Below are positions 1-8,424 of a stretch of DNA of 25,670 bases, piece after piece (the first letter of the stretch is position 1; the number at the start of each line of letters is the position of its first letter). This DNA comes from a virus: positions 1-25,670 of IMG/VR virus record IMGVR_UViG_3300027631_000120; one strand, given 5' to 3'. Made by a program: the position numbers and the translations under genes. The notes below the pieces were generated by a model. It was not told the DNA's origin. It ran no database searches and worked only from the letters and a program-made list of their open reading frames with translations.

Positions 1-358
1 TTGTTATACCTACAGTGACCGTTTGACTTGTGCCTGTGAAGTTTGTTTGAAAATATGCAGTGGCGTCGCGCAAAAAATGAAAACTTTGATTTTCACCACT
101 ATTCGTAATAGTTTGTGTAACGGTATTTGCACTAACCGCAACTGCGCCAATTTGCACGTTGGTTAATATTGCGGTTGTACTTGCTGCGGCAGCGCCACCA
201 TCTTGTGAAGAAAAATCAACAATAACACTGCGAAATGTTCTGCTGGTTGTTTCGGGAATATTCACGGTTATTGCGGTAAATGTTCGCAATGTTGCAGATG
301 CCACTGATGCAGTATTTAATGGAAACGCATATTCAATTGTTTTCGTTCGTAATGCCAT
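1..358 (-). CDS. Virion-type protein of unknown function, 3' end missing
   Basis: Reading the minus strand from ATG at 356-358 gives an open frame of 119 codons that leaves the window at its left edge, so the C-terminus is not seen. The product starts MALRTKTIEYAF and is rich in Thr, Ala, Val and Ser with alternating hydrophobic residues, as in beta-rich phage structural proteins. No catalytic motif, signal peptide or membrane segment is visible. The start is supported by a weak CGGA about 10 nt upstream and by a 15-nt gap after the preceding 58-aa gene, which implies co-transcription with it and with the 229-aa fibre gene. I do not recognise the family. A virion or adsorption-apparatus role is inferred only from composition and position. 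Confidence 0.7.
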   Translation of the reverse strand, partial: MALRTKTIEYAFPLNTASVASATLRTFTAITVNIPETTSRTFRSVIVDFSSQDGGAAAASTTAILTNVQIGAVAVSANTVTQTITNSGENQSFHFLRDATAYFQTNFTGTSQTVTVGIT

Positions 359-373
359 AGATAAATTCCGATA

Positions 374-550
374 TTATAAGGTATCTCTTCGTACTACTCT
401 AATAATGAATTGTGGAACTTCTGTATCCTCGTAGGTAACAATAATTTTCCATAATTCATCTTCTATATAATCTCTAAACAGTATTGGTGTTGCCGGTGTC
501 AACATTGCTTCATCTACCAACTCCCCAATTTTTTGTGCAAGTAAGCTCAT
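374..550 (-). CDS. Small protein of unknown function (58 aa)
   Basis: A 58-codon frame begins MSLLAQKIGELVDEAM and ends RVVRRDTL before a TAA stop. AGGA lies about 8 nt upstream of the ATG, a normal Shine-Dalgarno placement. The gap from the upstream 229-aa fibre gene is 12 nt and to the downstream partial gene 15 nt, so it sits inside a compact operon. The N-terminal 18 residues look like an amphipathic helix; the rest is mixed with acidic and basic clusters (DYIEDELW, RVVRRD). I recognise no domain. It could be a small virion or assembly factor, but only its operon position suggests this. Confidence 0.6.
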   Translation of the reverse strand: MSLLAQKIGELVDEAMLTPATPILFRDYIEDELWKIIVTYEDTEVPQFIIRVVRRDTL

Positions 551-562
551 ATATGTGTCCTA

Positions 563-1252
563 TTAATTAGTATCCACCCACAAGTCATTGACGGCTGGAC
601 TTGCAGGAGCAGTTGTTCCAACGGTAAGTTTTAATGTTGACGGGCTGAAATGTGTTAACGCTCCAGTAAACGACCCCGTAAACGAACCAGTAAACGGTGC
701 GGTCAACGAAGTAAATTGTTGACTACTAGAAATAAGGCCTTTTGGAAGTATAGATGCAGTAATATATAATTGTCCGCTACCTTCATCCTGCACCACCACA
801 CGGGCGCCGAGCGGATTGGGTGTATTACTTAATGAAGTATTAATTGTACCATTCGTTATATCAATATTGTTTTGTACTATCATCGAATCAACAAATATTG
901 TATCTGCTATAACAGACGTAGCCGCATAAACTACCGATGCGGAAACTAACGATGCGGAAACTTCTCCACTAACAATTATGTACCCAGTAGATATGTCCGC
1001 GGGAACTATCGTATTCCCTTCAATTCCGGCAAGAATTTCATTAACGTCATACGTTGTCAAGTTGTTAGCCCAACTACTGGTTCCAAATAAAGACCCCGTT
1101 AATCCAGACGGTCCAAAATTGGCATTTCCAGATATTGTCAATGACCCCGATAGTATGGTACTTCCCGTGACAATTAATGAACCGGAAACAATGGCGCTTC
1201 CCGTGACTTCTAATCTATTGAAACTGCCGGTATCGGTGTAAAATATTGCCAT
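563..1252 (-). CDS. Short tail-fibre-like protein (229 aa)
   Basis: The protein is built from short Gly/Ser/Thr-rich beta repeats: the N-terminal 50 residues contain SGSLIVTGSTILSGSLTISG, followed by SLFGTSSWANN and, near residue 190, TGSFTGSFTGAL. The C-terminus is PAVNDLWVDTN, a short ending often seen in phage fibre and virion proteins. These repeats also occur in the 1817-, 795- and 738-aa fibre proteins of this window, so they share a repeat pool. The likely role is a fibre or appendage subunit at the tail tip; no enzymatic residues are evident. Start choice: first ATG, with a weak GAGAAA upstream and a TATTTATA box 31 nt before it. It is the first gene of the leftmost operon. Confidence 0.8.
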   Translation of the reverse strand: MAIFYTDTGSFNRLEVTGSAIVSGSLIVTGSTILSGSLTISGNANFGPSGLTGSLFGTSSWANNLTTYDVNEILAGIEGNTIVPADISTGYIIVSGEVSASLVSASVVYAATSVIADTIFVDSMIVQNNIDITNGTINTSLSNTPNPLGARVVVQDEGSGQLYITASILPKGLISSSQQFTSLTAPFTGSFTGSFTGALTHFSPSTLKLTVGTTAPASPAVNDLWVDTN

Positions 1253-1283
1253 AAACAGTTTTCTCGTTAAATGAGTATCATTC

Positions 1284-1291
1284 TATAAATA
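1284..1291 (-). promoter_or_regulatory. Putative late promoter box (TATTTATA) for the 229-aa fibre operon
   Basis: The coding strand reads CCCTC-TATTTATA-GAATG, 31 nt before the ATG of the 229-aa gene and 10 nt after the end of the broken small gene at 1302-1455. The same octamer precedes four other genes here, plus one single-base variant. Assignment as a promoter is inferred from recurrence and placement. Confidence 0.5.
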
Positions 1292-1301
1292 GAGGGGTGG
1301 A

Positions 1302-1455
1302 TTACGGTGGAGATGTTTTACGGATACGGGTGACAAGAGGATAATTGTTAATATTACCGGTATCTCCGTTATCAATAATATACATCCAATATAATAATCC
1401 CTCGGCTTTGCCCCCAAAAATATATTGGGGAGTTCGGATTAAAAGTAATATTCAT
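1302..1455 (-). pseudogene. Small gene split by a one-base frameshift (about 50 codons)
   Basis: The ATG at 1453-1455 overlaps the TAA stop of the 1817-aa gene as TAATG, the same coupling used at 8024 and 9114. In the plain frame it stops after 27 codons (TGA at 1372-1374). Removing one base from the T5G5 run at 1411-1420 fuses the start to a second open frame ending in TAA at 1302-1304. That gives a 50-residue product beginning MNITFNPNSPIYFGGKAEG, followed by GLLYWMYIIDNGDTG and ending TRIRKTSPP, which looks like ordinary coding sequence. Without the shift this second frame has no upstream ATG or GTG. The options are a decayed gene, a homopolymer error in the sequence or assembly, or a programmed +1 shift. 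I do not recognise the family. It fills most of the gap between the two fibre genes. Confidence 0.5.
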
Positions 1456-4400
1456 TAGGTTTCACCATATGCGGTGGCAATCCAATACGTTGTTCCTGCT
1501 AATCCGGTATTACTATTTGCGTTGATGATAAAACTACCTGCCACCTTACTTTCAATAGTAAATGACCGCGCATCTTCACCTGTTACGACGACTGCGTAAT
1601 TGGTATTTGGAAATGCGGTTCCAAAGGTTACGGTAATTTTTTTAGGATTACCGGTGAACGAAGTATTCGCAACATTTCCAACTTTTGTAGTTAAACCAGA
1701 ACCACCTACGCTTGGTGCGTATGATGCAGACACTGCAAAACTTGATGTTGTGGCAAACGAACTACTAATTGCGTTATTTGCCCAACTAGATGTTCCAAAT
1801 AACGACCCCGTAAATATTCCAGTAAATGAACCTGTGAACGAACCCGTATTAATTTGAGATGAACTACTAACAATCCCCGATGGAATATTACTTAGTCCAG
1901 TATACGATACTTGTGCAGAACTACTAACTACTCCTTCTGTATTTAATTCTTTCTTCACACCATCCAAGAAATGCACCGACCCCGTATCAAGTGTAATTGT
2001 GCCCGTGGACGTTATCGTACCACCAGTTAATCCATCTCCTGCGATGAGTGAGGTTATACCTCCGCCGGGGGCACTTGGGGCATAAGATGCAGATATTGCA
2101 AAACTTGCAGTAGCCGGTGTAAAGGTAATAGAATCCGCAGCACTTGATGTTGTGGAAAAAGATGCACTAACTGCGTTTAATACATACGAAGCAGTAGGAA
2201 TAGTGGTTGGTTGATTTTGTATTGAGTTATAATTAATTTGTGTTGAAGATGATACCAATCCGGTTGGAAGTATAGTTGGGGCGTATGAAGCAGATATAGT
2301 AAAACTAGACGTTCCAATAAACTCACCCGTAAATGACCCCGTAAACGACCCAGTATTGATTTGGACGGACGATGATACGATTCCAAGGGGTAACCCTGTT
2401 GGATTTATATACGAGGATGATATTGCATTACTTGCCCAACTAGACGTTCCAAATAAACTTCCGGTAATTGATGGTGCCAATAATCGTGACGCAGTAACAT
2501 CTCCAACTAAGTTTGTAGTACCCGATACAATTAATCCACTTCCTGTAACAAACAATGACCCCGTAACATCTAATCCATTTGGAAAATTAATATATCCAGT
2601 AAAAGACGATGCCGTTGCCGCAGTTGTTGCAAATGACGCGGAAGTTGCAACGGAGGAGGTTCCGAACACTGAACCTGTGAATACTCCGATGAATGAACCA
2701 GTAAACGATCCTGTGTTAATTTGTCTGGATGATGACACCGTTCCCGCAGGTAAACCAGAAGGAATTACATATGATGAGCTAACTGCATTTGATGCAGTTC
2801 CCGTTAATGGTCCAATGAATAATGAGGCTGATACTGTTGTTGCAAGTATTGATCCCGTAACAATTAATCCTGCAGGAAATGATATTGATCCCGTAAAATA
2901 TGATGCGGTTGCCGCCGTGGTGGCGAAGGATGCGGTCGCTGGTATGAATGTAATGGAGTTTGCAGCACTTGCCGTAGTTGCATTATTTGCCCAACTTGCG
3001 GTTCCAAACATTGTTCCAACGTTTGTGATATTACTACCACCCAATGATAAGTCACCACTCATAGCTCGTGTACCATTCACCAACAAATATTGTGTATGGT
3101 CGTCGGCACTTAATCCTAACAAATTTCCGTGAACAGAGGAAGCATTTACACCTGCTGCTCTAAATCCAATAACTGGACGGATATCTTGTATTTGTGTAAT
3201 ATTAGCAGAACCAGACTGTACGTAAATTGCCGCCAACGCAACAACACCATCATTGAAATAACTTGGAATGCTTGGTAAGTTTGCATTTTCTGCGGCGACT
3301 AAACTTGAATATTCATTAGAGTTAATAACAAGGAAATATTTTTCGTCTATTCCTTCACCTACACCATATAACGTATGTTTGGTGTATGCAGATGCGGATA
3401 ATGGAGCTAATACACTTGCGGAAGCATACAGATTGTTTGGAACAATAGACGAGGTATATCGTGCCCATGTTGATGCACTTGGGTAATATTGAGTAAGATT
3501 TATAGATGATGTGCCAGAAGGAGTAAACTTATTTTCTGAGAAAAAGTATGTTCCTGCTGTTACATCTAATTTAAATGGTGTGACATCTTCTGTAACTGTA
3601 GACCCCGCTGCATATACTGGTCCCAATGCTTCTCTATTAAACGTAGAGAGTTTGTTGGACATATGTTCGCCATTATATGGCGTTTGGTCAATCAGTTCTA
3701 TGGTTGTATTATTTGTTACCACTCTGCCCAAAATAATGTTAGTTTCATTATTTGGAATAGAACCTGCGGCAGTTAATACTTCTGCGGAGGTTAAATAAAT
3801 GTAATTATTGGAATTTGCGGTTAATGTAAGATTGCCATTTACCCAATCTATTCTTTTGTATACGGTAGCATCAATCGCATCTTGTACATATCCGAACCCA
3901 GACGCAACGGTAATATTAAATCCACTTCCAGTAGTAATAACGCCACCTTCCATAACTCCCATAGGAGAACCCTTAAAAATAAGAGTAGTTGCATCAGTAT
4001 GAGTACCGTCTGCAAACGTTACGGACAACTTACGTGTTACGTTATTCTCACCATCAACATCGTCTAAGAAATTCCAATAGAAATCGGGACTATTATTATT
4101 AATTTTTGAGTGGTTAGAAACGCCTTGAAAACGACCTCTTGTGGAACTATTCAATACATCAAAGTCATATACATTTGATTCATGAATCATACTACCAACA
4201 ATTCTAAAGTCAGGCGCAGGAGATGCAGCAGGAACTCTTACGCCATAATCCCACCTCTGCATATCCAATCCTGCTGCTTCTAACGATGCACCTTGTTCTA
4301 TTTTAATTGCAGTAGATCCTGCGGTATTATCTCCTTTAAATAATCCTGTATACAAACTTACACTGGAACTTGGTCCCACTGCGTAGTTACCTATACCAGA

Positions 4401-6908
4401 ACTATTGGATGGGAATAAGTAATAATTTTCTACGTTAGCCAATGAAGTAAAGTTGTTACTAGACGAAACATATACGCCGTAACTAAACGACCCGTTAATA
4501 TCTACGTATTCTCCATAGAAAGTTGAATTAGCAGTATCTGCACATACTTTAATTCCATAGTCATAATCGTATATGGAAATTTTATGTATTTGTGCAAAGT
4601 CACTACCAACAGTTTGTCCTACGTCTGGTGCGGATACAGCAGAATATCCAGCAACGTTATTACCTTTTAATGTTAAAAATGAAACTTCGTTCGTAGGTCC
4701 AAGAATAAGTTGGTCAAATGTTCCACTCCCAGATGGAATAATAACTGTTGTTTGAATATCCGACCCAAGAATAGCAATATATGGTTTTCCACGTAAATCT
4801 ATTTGCTTTTCTGTGAATTGTCCCGGTCCTACGTCAATAACATATCGGTTATTTTCTGCGGAATCTGTGATATATGCCACCGATGCACTAATAGACGTAA
4901 AATCTCCACCCTTTTTTGCAACAGAAATTCTTCGTGGGTCTTGGTTTACTTCATAAAGTGGAGCATCTTTTGCAATAAGAGTTTTTAAGAATGTATCAGT
5001 TCCAGATACTTTTCCTAATGACCCCGTATGTTGAATGTCTACGTCAGTTGTACAATTTTCAAAGTTTAATGCAATTGCGTCAATATTTGGAGCAGACCCA
5101 GTTTGTGGTGCCCAAATACCTTTTATCCACCGTTGAAAATTAACGCCGGTTAAACGAAGTTGTCCACCGTTATATACTTTAAATCCAGTTCCTCTTGCCG
5201 TTCCCGTAGACCGCGTTAACAAACACCCGTTAACAATGAACGTACATCCGGGTGCATCGGCAAGTGCAAATATTTGATTATCGTCTGTTCCGGCAACACC
5301 GCCATTTGTTGAGGTAACGTTACGAAGTTGCATTCGTCCAATACCACCGTCAGAACCAGACGTAACATAAAATCCAACATCAAACGACTTGTTTCCTTCG
5401 GTAAATCCACCGTATTTAACATTAGAACATTGTAAGATACAATTGCCACCACTTCCACTTCCAATAACTTTGGCGTTTGTATAGTTTGTTCCAAATCGTA
5501 CATTTTCTACATATGCAATTGCATTGGTTTGTGGTGTTGTTGGCGACGAATATACAACGGCAGAAACGTTTGGTGCAGTAGACCCTTGTATTTGCATGTC
5601 AATAACCATTGTTTGGTCAGCCATAACAAATATACTAGCACTTGGATTGGATGCAGAAACTATCGTGGAGATGGACGAATCGCCCTTAATCGCAATATAT
5701 GGTTTAAGAGTAATCGTATCTTCTATGTACACGCCCGGATATACTCGTACCGTATACGTGTTTGCAACAGATGCATCAACAATACTATCTACTGCTGCTT
5801 TAATTGAATTATAATTGGTATCACTTCCAACCAATCCTACCGTTACTAAATTATCTATAAACGTAGGGGGAGCATAACTCGCAGAGGTTGCATATGATGC
5901 GGACGTAATACTGCCACTAAAACTTCCAGTATTAATTTGTTGAGAACTTGATACCAGCGTAGGTTTATTTGCAATATTAGTAAACTCTACAAATGATGCA
6001 GTTGCTATTGTAGTAGGTTTATTTTGTATACCAGTATAATCAACTTGTGTAGAACTACTAATTACCGATTTAACATTTAATACGGAGACTGACCCCGTAA
6101 TAAAGTGTGCCGAACCTGTATCAAGCGTTATGGTTCCCGTAGCAGTAATCGTACCACCGGTTAATCCATCTCCTGCGGTTAGTGAGGTTATACCACTACC
6201 GGCACTTGGAGCATATGAAGCGGATAATGCAAAACTTGCACTTGTTGCAAATGATGCAGTTGCGGGAATAAATGTTATGGAGGTTGCTGCGGAGGAGGTA
6301 GTTGCAAATGATGCGGTTGATGGTGTAAATGTTATGGAGGTTGCTGCACTAGCAGTTGTTGCAAAAGAACTGCTTATTGCGTTAGATGCCCAACTAGACG
6401 TTCCAATTAAAGTTCCAGTGAATGACCCACTAAACGAGCCTGTATTAATTTGAACCGAGCTACTCACTGTGCCGGTTGGTAACCCAGTGGGTAATACATA
6501 AGACGATGTAGTTGCCACACTACTCGTACCTAACAACGACCCTGTAATACCGCCAGAACTCATTCGTAACGACCCTGTAATGAACACACTACCACTAATA
6601 TCTAAGTCTGCCGTAGGATTTGCTTTATCTATACCAACTCGGCTTCCGGTAACTACCAATGTATTTTTATTAAAACTTCCCATGACGATTCTATCATCAC
6701 TAAATACTTCAAGAATGGGTAATCCTGAAATATCATTTACACTCATGAGTGAACCGGATAGTTGGTCTGTTATACCAAACAACGACCCAGAATTACCATA
6801 AAACGCAATACTTCCCGACGCTTCTACTTGCAGTCGGATAGTATTTGCGGCAGACCCACTAAATTGTATGGACGCACTTCCAGGTGTTATTAGAATATTA
6901 TTTGGCAC
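1455..6908 (-). CDS. Giant modular tail fibre / adhesin with two beta-helix regions (1817 aa)
   Basis: This is the largest gene here and probably a receptor-binding fibre. Domain order: an N-terminal head with VGIDKANPTADLDISGS near residue 95; an adhesin cassette region (about 120-345) with INTGSFSGSFTG, GTSSWASNAISSSFA and GDGLTGGTIT; a first right-handed beta-helix-like region (about 345-650; YTVRVYPGVYIEDTI); a second (about 655-955) opening with the pectinesterase-like VAKKGGDFTSI; a linker; the fibre motif DDHTQYLLVNGTRAMSGDL (about 1265-1290); further cassettes (about 1300-1735); and a C-terminal domain containing VVVTGEDARSFTIESK and YWIATAYGE. No pectinase catalytic residues could be assigned, so depolymerase activity is unproven. 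The start is GTG: GAGGA lies 7 nt upstream and an in-frame TGA lies 12 nt upstream, so no longer start exists. Confidence 0.88.
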   Translation of the reverse strand: MPNNILITPGSASIQFSGSAANTIRLQVEASGSIAFYGNSGSLFGITDQLSGSLMSVNDISGLPILEVFSDDRIVMGSFNKNTLVVTGSRVGIDKANPTADLDISGSVFITGSLRMSSGGITGSLLGTSSVATTSSYVLPTGLPTGTVSSSVQINTGSFSGSFTGTLIGTSSWASNAISSSFATTASAATSITFTPSTASFATTSSAATSITFIPATASFATSASFALSASYAPSAGSGITSLTAGDGLTGGTITATGTITLDTGSAHFITGSVSVLNVKSVISSSTQVDYTGIQNKPTTIATASFVEFTNIANKPTLVSSSQQINTGSFSGSITSASYATSASYAPPTFIDNLVTVGLVGSDTNYNSIKAAVDSIVDASVANTYTVRVYPGVYIEDTITLKPYIAIKGDSSISTIVSASNPSASIFVMADQTMVIDMQIQGSTAPNVSAVVYSSPTTPQTNAIAYVENVRFGTNYTNAKVIGSGSGGNCILQCSNVKYGGFTEGNKSFDVGFYVTSGSDGGIGRMQLRNVTSTNGGVAGTDDNQIFALADAPGCTFIVNGCLLTRSTGTARGTGFKVYNGGQLRLTGVNFQRWIKGIWAPQTGSAPNIDAIALNFENCTTDVDIQHTGSLGKVSGTDTFLKTLIAKDAPLYEVNQDPRRISVAKKGGDFTSISASVAYITDSAENNRYVIDVGPGQFTEKQIDLRGKPYIAILGSDIQTTVIIPSGSGTFDQLILGPTNEVSFLTLKGNNVAGYSAVSAPDVGQTVGSDFAQIHKISIYDYDYGIKVCADTANSTFYGEYVDINGSFSYGVYVSSSNNFTSLANVENYYLFPSNSSGIGNYAVGPSSSVSLYTGLFKGDNTAGSTAIKIEQGASLEAAGLDMQRWDYGVRVPAASPAPDFRIVGSMIHESNVYDFDVLNSSTRGRFQGVSNHSKINNNSPDFYWNFLDDVDGENNVTRKLSVTFADGTHTDATTLIFKGSPMGVMEGGVITTGSGFNITVASGFGYVQDAIDATVYKRIDWVNGNLTLTANSNNYIYLTSAEVLTAAGSIPNNETNIILGRVVTNNTTIELIDQTPYNGEHMSNKLSTFNREALGPVYAAGSTVTEDVTPFKLDVTAGTYFFSENKFTPSGTSSINLTQYYPSASTWARYTSSIVPNNLYASASVLAPLSASAYTKHTLYGVGEGIDEKYFLVINSNEYSSLVAAENANLPSIPSYFNDGVVALAAIYVQSGSANITQIQDIRPVIGFRAAGVNASSVHGNLLGLSADDHTQYLLVNGTRAMSGDLSLGGSNITNVGTMFGTASWANNATTASAANSITFIPATASFATTAATASYFTGSISFPAGLIVTGSILATTVSASLFIGPLTGTASNAVSSSYVIPSGLPAGTVSSSRQINTGSFTGSFIGVFTGSVFGTSSVATSASFATTAATASSFTGYINFPNGLDVTGSLFVTGSGLIVSGTTNLVGDVTASRLLAPSITGSLFGTSSWASNAISSSYINPTGLPLGIVSSSVQINTGSFTGSFTGEFIGTSSFTISASYAPTILPTGLVSSSTQINYNSIQNQPTTIPTASYVLNAVSASFSTTSSAADSITFTPATASFAISASYAPSAPGGGITSLIAGDGLTGGTITSTGTITLDTGSVHFLDGVKKELNTEGVVSSSAQVSYTGLSNIPSGIVSSSSQINTGSFTGSFTGIFTGSLFGTSSWANNAISSSFATTSSFAVSASYAPSVGGSGLTTKVGNVANTSFTGNPKKITVTFGTAFPNTNYAVVVTGEDARSFTIESKVAGSFIINANSNTGLAGTTYWIATAYGET
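1710..3010 (-). repeat. C-terminal array of degenerate adhesin cassettes in the giant fibre gene
   Basis: About five imperfect copies of a cassette are seen, with the pattern [LP]-x-G-x-VSSS-x-QINTGSFTGSFTG followed by GTSSWA-NAISSSFATT and SITF-PATASFA. Copies are centred near 1760, 2330, 2640, 2740 and 2950. They vary in length and order, which suggests duplication and recombination, not simple tandem slippage. Confidence 0.75.
6200..6545 (-). repeat. N-terminal adhesin cassette array in the giant fibre gene
   Basis: This stretch encodes GTSSV, GLPTGTVSSSVQINTGSF, GTSSWASNAISSSFA and then SITF(T/I)P-ATASFAT twice in succession. It is the same cassette type as the array at 1710-3010, separated from it by about 1000 residues of beta-helix and linker. 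At 6250-6350 the DNA shows two close near-identical units (GATGCAGTTG/GATGCGGTTG followed by AAATGTTATGGAGGTTGCTGC). Confidence 0.7.
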
Positions 6909-6962
6909 TAGTAGTCCTCATGTAAGTCATGTATATACATATCATGTAATCAGTAAACCCGT

Positions 6963-8024
6963 TCATCTTATAGTGATAGGAGATGTACCCGTTGAACTTA
7001 ATTGAATATTGGAATTACCAATATTTCCAAGTTGTATTCCATTTGGTGAGTTTGATACTCTTAATGGCCCCGCATACCACGGAGCCGTTCGTGTATTTCC
7101 ATCAAAATCATCACTAAAAGAACCTGTATCGGATGCACTTAAATCTACTCCACTTTTTTGTGCCACAGGGTCCATCCAATCTAAATGATAATCTCCAATA
7201 GAACTGTTAGCAAAAATTACTGTTTGGTTTGTTATTGCATTTGTTCCAAATGCGGTACCATCGGTTGATATATTATTTGTACTTTTTACTAAATCAAGTC
7301 CCCCATTAGGTGCTGACCCACCGGATATCTCGTATGCTTTGCCAGCAACATTATGTATATTTAACGATATACAATTTCTAAGTATTATTCCGTTTGTACT
7401 ATTACTAGAAAATTGCCATCCTTTTTTTCCTCCCCCAAAAATTGCTACACAATTATCGTATTGAACATTTGCATTATCGTGTCTATACACACCGGTTATA
7501 ATACTTGCGGCAATATTACCCCCATTTATCATTATTCCAACACAATTCTGTAATCTTATGTTTCCTCCTCCTTGAAAAAACCAACATGCCCCGGCATTAT
7601 TAATAAGACCAGACCTTGCTACACAGTTTCTAAACGTAGTATTACTTGTTGGGAAAAAATTAGATGTGTTTGGTTGATCAGAAGTCATTTCTACCTGAAT
7701 ATCATATACTTGTATGTTTTGAACCGCACTCGTTCGTAATCCAGAAACACCACCAGTAGTAACTCGTAATAAATACCGAGAACCATCGGTTGTCATGGGA
7801 ATTGTTGCTTTTGCCGACGAATGGGCACGAATAATAATATAATTATTTACACCCGTTGTCCATCCCGATACTGTTACGGCAGTTGTATCTATAAACGGAT
7901 AACATTCGGCAACTTCAATCTCGTCAAGAGCTACCAAGTCTCGTTGTTGTGCAGCTTCCCACGCAGATAATGATGTATAATCACCACCACTTGCTTTAAT
8001 CGTATGTACAACTGTTGTTGCCAT
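6963..8024 (-). CDS. Right-handed beta-helix virion/appendage protein (353 aa)
   Basis: The N-terminus (HTIKASGGDYTSLSAWEAAQ) is typical of right-handed parallel beta-helix proteins of phages and bacteria. The middle carries repeated Asn/Cys rungs: TTFRNCVA, IRLQNCVGI, VQYDNCVAI and ILRNCISLN at roughly 22-40-residue spacing, consistent with stacked coils. Near residue 310 the string DFDGNTRTAPWYAGP resembles the C-terminal cap common in this fold. A short Ser/Thr-rich tail follows (GNIGNSNIQLSSTG). The likely role is a host-surface glycan binder or spike subunit; lyase activity cannot be deduced because no catalytic set is evident. Its ATG overlaps the stop of the preceding 131-aa gene by one base (TAATG), implying translational coupling. 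Confidence 0.82.
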   Translation of the reverse strand: MATTVVHTIKASGGDYTSLSAWEAAQQRDLVALDEIEVAECYPFIDTTAVTVSGWTTGVNNYIIIRAHSSAKATIPMTTDGSRYLLRVTTGGVSGLRTSAVQNIQVYDIQVEMTSDQPNTSNFFPTSNTTFRNCVARSGLINNAGACWFFQGGGNIRLQNCVGIMINGGNIAASIITGVYRHDNANVQYDNCVAIFGGGKKGWQFSSNSTNGIILRNCISLNIHNVAGKAYEISGGSAPNGGLDLVKSTNNISTDGTAFGTNAITNQTVIFANSSIGDYHLDWMDPVAQKSGVDLSASDTGSFSDDFDGNTRTAPWYAGPLRVSNSPNGIQLGNIGNSNIQLSSTGTSPITIR

Positions 8025-8419
8025 TAGTTAGTACCTGTTATTTTGTTTATAAACATAGGTTCTACTATATTCCAATCTAATGTGAGTTGCCCTGTTGTAG
8101 TTAATTCACTTAACTGTTCAATTGATAACTGTGTTATATCAAACTTCCATAATCGTTGTAGTAATATTTCGGTTCCTTCCATGTCCTGTTTTGGTTGGGT
8201 GTATTGAGATGTTAAATATAATACGGTTTCTGCATCAACATTTAATAATTTAACTAACCAAAATTTTGGATTGGTTGCGGTATTTGGATGTTCTTGAGTT
8301 CCCCACGGATGATTGTCGGGCATCATTACAATTACATCACCTTGTTTATAACAATCACGTTCACTAATGAGTATATCTTCGTGAGTATTATCTTGATTAA
8401 ATATTAAACATTCTGCCAT
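8024..8419 (-). CDS. Small protein of unknown function with a GDVIVMMPDNHPWG motif (131 aa)
   Basis: The protein begins MAECLIFNQDN and contains CYKQGDVIVMMPDNHPWG near residues 23-40, then FWLVKLLNVDAETV and a Leu/Gln-rich C-terminal half (ILLQRLWKFDITQLSIEQL). The motif gives the impression of a compact beta domain. I recognise it only as a small protein that accompanies phage adsorption genes, with no established function that I can name. It lies 5 nt after the third LamG-like gene and overlaps the start of the beta-helix gene by one base, so it is translated with the surface-protein block. It could be a linker or chaperone for its neighbours, but that is a guess from position. Confidence 0.72.
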   Translation of the reverse strand: MAECLIFNQDNTHEDILISERDCYKQGDVIVMMPDNHPWGTQEHPNTATNPKFWLVKLLNVDAETVLYLTSQYTQPKQDMEGTEILLQRLWKFDITQLSIEQLSELTTTGQLTLDWNIVEPMFINKITGTN

Positions 8420-8424
8420 ATAAA

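Noticed and set aside
1412-1430. CCCCAA/TTGGGG hairpin as a terminator for the giant fibre
   Set aside because: The stem is only 6 bp and has no U tract on the transcript. It falls inside the apparent small frameshifted gene.
2356-3132. Long plus-strand open frame (258 codons) antisense to the giant fibre
   Set aside because: It mirrors the repetitive codons of the minus-strand fibre. It has no ribosome site or recognisable product, and its 'repeats' are the fibre cassettes read backwards.
4905-4925. VAKKGGDFTSI as proof of pectinesterase or lyase activity
   Set aside because: The motif is common to many beta-helix proteins. I could not identify the catalytic aspartate/arginine set, so only the fold is claimed.
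6929-6940. Palindrome ATGTATATACAT as an operator
   Set aside because: It is a simple AT-rich alternating sequence with no second copy and no regulator gene in the window.
7422-7438. A7 run preceded by GGGGGAGG in the beta-helix gene as a programmed frameshift site
   Set aside because: The purine-rich stretch is directly next to the run, not about 10 nt upstream. No stimulatory stem-loop was seen, and a shift would only truncate the protein.
8405-8424. TATAATTTATA-like sequence before the 131-aa gene as another promoter
   Set aside because: It lies almost at the start codon and partly inside the short gap between overlapping genes, so a transcript start there would leave no leader. It also does not match the recurrent octamer.
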